A DNA stretch of 64,000 nt from the NCBI RefSeq assembly GCF_003584645.1, contig NZ_AP017928.1, forward strand, positions 3,138,395 through 3,202,394, written 5' to 3'. This stretch comes from Methylocaldum marinum. Lineage in GTDB: Bacteria; Pseudomonadota; Gammaproteobacteria; Methylococcales; Methylococcaceae. This document shows positions 61,169 to 64,000 of this stretch, piece after piece. Under the pieces are notes generated by a model. It was not told where the DNA came from and did not search any database. It saw nothing but the letters and a program-made list of their open reading frames with translations. The translations under genes were made by a program, and so were the position numbers. Numbering within the stretch: the stretch's first letter is position 1; each line of letters opens with the position of its first letter.

Positions 61169-62146
61169 ATGCGTATTTTCGTTAACGGCGAACCGAGGAC
61201 CATAGCCGATGGAGCGACTCTGGCCGATCTCGTAACCGAATTGAACCTGGGCGGCAAGCGCATTGCCGTAGAACTCAACCGTGAAATAGTGCCCCACGGA
61301 CACTATGAAGACTATCGACTCACTATGGACGATAAAATAGAAATCGTACATGCCATCGGCGGCGGACAAGGCGATCCACTGGTCATTGCCGGTCGCACTT
61401 ATCGTTCGAGACTCCTGGTCGGCACCGGAAAGTACAAGGATTTGGACGAAACCCGCCGTTGCGTGGAAGCTTCCGGAGCCGAGATCGTCACGATCGCGAT
61501 ACGCCGCAGCAACATCGGACAGGACCCGGGCCAACCCAATCTGCTCGATGCAGTTCCGCCGGATCGTTACACCCTGCTGCCCAATACCGCCGGGTGTTAT
61601 ACCGCGGAAGACGCCGTACGCACCTGTCGGCTCGCCCGAGAGCTCCTGGGCGGCCACAACTTGGTCAAGCTCGAAGTGCTGGGCGATCCCAAGACGCTGT
61701 ATCCGGACGTCATCGGCACCTTGGCGGCTGCCGAAACTCTAATCAAGGAGGGATTTGAAGTCATGGTCTACACCAGCGACGATCCGGTAGTTGCCAAGCG
61801 GCTGGAGGAACTCGGCTGCGTGGCCGTCATGCCGCTCGCTGCCCCGATCGGGTCCGGGCTCGGCATACGCAATCCGTACAATATCCTCACCATTATCGAG
61901 AACGCCAAGGTGCCCATCCTGGTGGATGCCGGCGTGGGTACCGCGTCCGATGCCTCGGTCGCCATGGAACTCGGCTGTCACGGCGTATTGATGAATACCG
62001 CCATCGCCGAAGCGAAAAACCCTGTCCTTATGGCGGGAGCGATGAAGAAAGCCGTGGAGGCGGGCCGCGAGGCGTTCCTCGCCGGTCGCATGCCTCGCCG
62101 CCGCTACGCCTCGGCGTCTTCTCCCGAATCGGGATTGTTCTTCTGA
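61169..62146 (+). CDS. thiG: ThiS-ThiG fusion, thiazole synthase
   Basis: 325 residues. Residues 1-66 are a ThiS sulfur carrier ([20 protein letters not shown] ... [15 protein letters not shown]), residues 70-325 a ThiG ([49 protein letters not shown] with the active Lys, [20 protein letters not shown]). Free ThiS must end in Gly-Gly to be thiocarboxylated; here the Gly-Gly-Gly is internal. Either the fusion is cut or another ThiS exists, or sulfur is delivered differently. Confidence 0.92.
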   Translation: MRIFVNGEPRTIADGATLADLVTELNLGGKRIAVELNREIVPHGHYEDYRLTMDDKIEIVHAIGGGQGDPLVIAGRTYRSRLLVGTGKYKDLDETRRCVEASGAEIVTIAIRRSNIGQDPGQPNLLDAVPPDRYTLLPNTAGCYTAEDAVRTCRLARELLGGHNLVKLEVLGDPKTLYPDVIGTLAAAETLIKEGFEVMVYTSDDPVVAKRLEELGCVAVMPLAAPIGSGLGIRNPYNILTIIENAKVPILVDAGVGTASDASVAMELGCHGVLMNTAIAEAKNPVLMAGAMKKAVEAGREAFLAGRMPRRRYASASSPESGLFF

Positions 62147-62429
62147 TTCACCAGCAGGACGATATCCACGCTATTGTTGCCACCTGAAAAACACAATGTC
62201 GCCACCGAGACGATGGACGAGAAGCTTGTGGCGGCAGGCTTTTCCGCCGGTTCCGAGGCGTGGATTGCGGGAAGAATTTCTGACTATTTTTGTGTAGAAT
62301 CGATGGCTCTTGATTTCGATCTTTCGGCCCTCATACCAGAGGATGGCCGACGCTGATGAAGCTATCGGACCAATCCGGTGGCTGACGGCCAGTACATCTA
62401 AACCTGACACAAATTAAAGGAGATGTTTA
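62147..62429. promoter_or_regulatory. Upstream region of the peroxiredoxin gene
   Basis: 283 bp. A 60-codon frame (62174-62356) is open but has no ribosome binding site and no family. AAAGGAGATGTTTA directly precedes the peroxiredoxin ATG. TTGTGTAGAATCGATGG upstream could be a -10 region, not confirmed. Confidence 0.4.
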
Positions 62430-63035
62430 ATGAGCGTATTAGTCGGTAAACCCGCCCCCGATTTCAAAGCAGCTGCAGTTTTAGGCGACGGCAAAATCGT
62501 CGACGACTACTGGTTCTCGAAGGAAACCAAGGGCAAGTACGCCGCCATAGTCTTTTATCCGCTGGACTTCACCTTTGTCTGCCCGACCGAATTGATCGCC
62601 CTCGACCACCGCATCGACGAATTCAAACAGCGCGGCGTGGAAGTCATCGCGGTTTCCATCGATTCCCAATTTACCCACAACGCCTGGCGCAACACGCCGG
62701 TCGACAAGGGCGGTATCGGCCCGGTGCGCTACACCATGGTGGCTGACGTCAGCCACGCCATTGCCAAGGCCTATGACGTGGAAGTGGAAGGCGCTGCCGT
62801 TGCCTATCGCGGCTCCTTCCTGATCGATCGTAGCGGCGTCGTCCGCCATCAGGTCGTCAATGATCTGCCCCTGGGCCGCAACATGGACGAACTCCTCCGC
62901 ATGATCGACGCGCTCCAGTTCGTCGAAGAGCACGGCGAAGTTTGCCCGGCCGGTTGGGACAAGAGCAAATCCGGCATGAACGCAAACCCCGAAGGCGTGG
63001 CCGATTACCTCAGCAAGAACGCCGCAAACCTCTAA
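62430..63035 (+). CDS. 2-Cys peroxiredoxin (AhpC/Prx1 type)
   Basis: 201 residues. Peroxidatic Cys in DFTFVCPTELIALD near residue 51 and resolving Cys in HGEVCPAGWDKSKSG near 172, with the C-terminal YLSKNAANL arm. Reduces hydrogen peroxide and organic peroxides. AGGAG ribosome binding site eight bases before the ATG. A terminator follows 24 bp after the stop; no ahpF beside it. Confidence 0.95.
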   Translation: MSVLVGKPAPDFKAAAVLGDGKIVDDYWFSKETKGKYAAIVFYPLDFTFVCPTELIALDHRIDEFKQRGVEVIAVSIDSQFTHNAWRNTPVDKGGIGPVRYTMVADVSHAIAKAYDVEVEGAAVAYRGSFLIDRSGVVRHQVVNDLPLGRNMDELLRMIDALQFVEEHGEVCPAGWDKSKSGMNANPEGVADYLSKNAANL

Positions 63036-63058
63036 GATCCGGGATTTTTCCCGTTTCA

Positions 63059-63084
63059 ACGCCCCGCCTTGCGCGGGGCGTTTT
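63059..63084 (+). terminator. Rho-independent terminator after the peroxiredoxin gene
   Basis: Perfect 9-bp stem ACGCCCCGC (63059-63067), loop CTTGC, GCGGGGCGT (63073-63081), running into TTTT. Confidence 0.93.
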
Positions 63085-63093
63085 CGTTTCCGG

Positions 63094-63378
63094 CTACTGC
63101 ATCCGGGTTGCCTTGAGCAGGAAGAACTGCCGAACCAGCACGGCGCACACGAGACCGAGCGCAACCGACGAAAAATTGATCAGCCCGGTCGCGAACGTTG
63201 CCTGCTGCATGTGGAGCGACGCGATCCACGGCTTTGAGACCAGCAAGCTCCAGGCGATATTGGGGATGTAAAAGGACAAGAGCCCCGCGAACGCCCAGTG
63301 AAAAATCGGTAGACCCCGATCTTCCGCGCTTCGATAAAACCAGTATGCGATCAATACTGCGACAATGCCGCCTATCAT
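63094..63378 (-). CDS. Small integral membrane protein
   Basis: 94 residues with about three hydrophobic helices (MIGGIVAVLIAYWFYRSA, IFHWAFAGLLSFYIPNIAWS, FSSVALGLVCAVLVRQFFLL). GAGGAGAAATATC precedes the ATG, a good ribosome binding site. No family recognised. Convergent with the peroxiredoxin; the terminator between may serve both. Confidence 0.8.
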   Translation of the reverse strand: MIGGIVAVLIAYWFYRSAEDRGLPIFHWAFAGLLSFYIPNIAWSLLVSKPWIASLHMQQATFATGLINFSSVALGLVCAVLVRQFFLLKATRMQ

Positions 63379-63526
63379 GATATTTCTCCTCGGGTTGATT
63401 TCGTTTTAATAGTTCGTGTTTGCCGGCTGCTCCGGCGCTCCGAAGTCGACCGCGATACCATGCTCCGCGATCGGGTGCGAGCTTCGTAACAGCGTACGAT
63501 ACAAAAGACTCGCAAGCCTTTCACCC

Positions 63527-63991
63527 TCAAAGCTCGAGCGATTTTCTCTCCATCAGATAGCACAGACAGTCCTGTCGGATAATCCGTTTGTCTAGAGTCA
63601 GCATGGAGGGCATCACCGCCTTTTTCAGCACCAGGCGGTCTTCACGAATTTCGAAATAGTCCGAGGCGACATCACATCCCGATTCATCGCATGCGATCAA
63701 CGGGAGGCCGAACGAATAGTTCTTCACGGTTCCCAAAGCAGTACCGGCGCTCAATTCCGTGAAATTCAGGTGATCCAGATCCTCATTCAACCGAAAGTCC
63801 GCATCTGCGGCCGAAAAATCGAAGGATACGTCTTCGCGCACAGTGACTTGCACGACCGTGTGATAGAAATCCAGATCTTGCGGCGCTACCGGGCAATCCG
63901 GTATTTCGGTGAGGTGGAGGCAGGCGTCCAGGTATTCGAAAACATGTTCGCTCCCGTATCTCTGTCCCGGCTTGCCGCACTCCAGGGTCAC
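63527..63991 (-). CDS. Hypothetical protein
   Basis: 154 residues, acidic, with no signal peptide or membrane segment. Contains HLTEIPDCPVAPQDLDFYHT, IACDESGCDVASDYFEIRED, and a C-terminal DKRIIRQDCLCYLMERKS. Five or six cysteines are spread along it. I do not recognise the family. The start lies close to the window edge, so the promoter is outside and an upstream start cannot be excluded. Confidence 0.7.
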   Translation of the reverse strand: MTLECGKPGQRYGSEHVFEYLDACLHLTEIPDCPVAPQDLDFYHTVVQVTVREDVSFDFSAADADFRLNEDLDHLNFTELSAGTALGTVKNYSFGLPLIACDESGCDVASDYFEIREDRLVLKKAVMPSMLTLDKRIIRQDCLCYLMERKSLEL

Positions 63992-64000
63992 TGAAGGACA

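Overview
The window looks like a gammaproteobacterial chromosome. The closest overall feel is a methanotroph-like member of the Methylococcales, but that is an impression from gene style; no methane-oxidation gene is present to prove it. It splits into two very different halves.

Bases 1 to about 19,000 are a mobile-element-rich accessory region. The best reading is a decayed integron. A truncated integron integrase (intI, + strand, start 17929) is split by an IS1-family element. Facing away from it on the minus strand lies a string of small unrelated genes separated by attC-like imperfect palindromes with GTTRRRY / RYYYAAC-type ends (16253-16358, 15622-15694, 12595-12666, 11763-11813, 5530-5590, plus fragments). 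The cassette genes include an AadA-type aminoglycoside nucleotidyltransferase, a methionine aminopeptidase, Rnk, a SAM methyltransferase, a lipoprotein, a DUF1697 fragment and several unknowns. A truncated group II intron sits next to one attC. The array has been hit by at least six kinds of element: two copies each of an IS1-family element (8-bp target duplications) and of an IS5-family element, a second IS5-type element (3-bp duplication), an IS66 element (8-bp duplication), a 99-bp MITE in two copies, and remnants of IS91-, IS1182- and IS5-type transposases. In the same orientation at the far left is a broken NlpC/P60-like amidase gene overlapping a secreted small protein. This looks like an antibacterial effector and immunity pair, broken by an IS-within-IS insertion.

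From about 19,150 the sequence is ordinary, gene-dense chromosome. A short-chain dehydrogenase and a styrene-monooxygenase-like flavoprotein are followed by a GYD protein and an S9 peptidase. Bases 24,884-46,234 are an exopolysaccharide locus: nucleotide-sugar dehydrogenase, epimerase, nucleotidyltransferase, DegT aminotransferase, an unusual sugar-phosphate transferase, Wzx flippase, FemAB-like protein, deacetylase, four glycosyltransferases, Wzy polymerase, Wzc-like chain-length protein, a separate BY-kinase-like ATPase, a methyltransferase and a pectate-lyase-like beta-helix protein.

After that come zwf, a PAS histidine kinase with a receiver protein and a GGDEF/EAL protein, a compact aryl-polyene-like lipid gene set (LolA-like protein, MMPL exporter, two ketosynthases, a hotdog dehydratase), a DAHP synthase, a ThiS-ThiG fusion, a 2-Cys peroxiredoxin with a clear terminator, and two small minus-strand genes. 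Dispersed palindromic repeats sit in most of the larger intergenic gaps.
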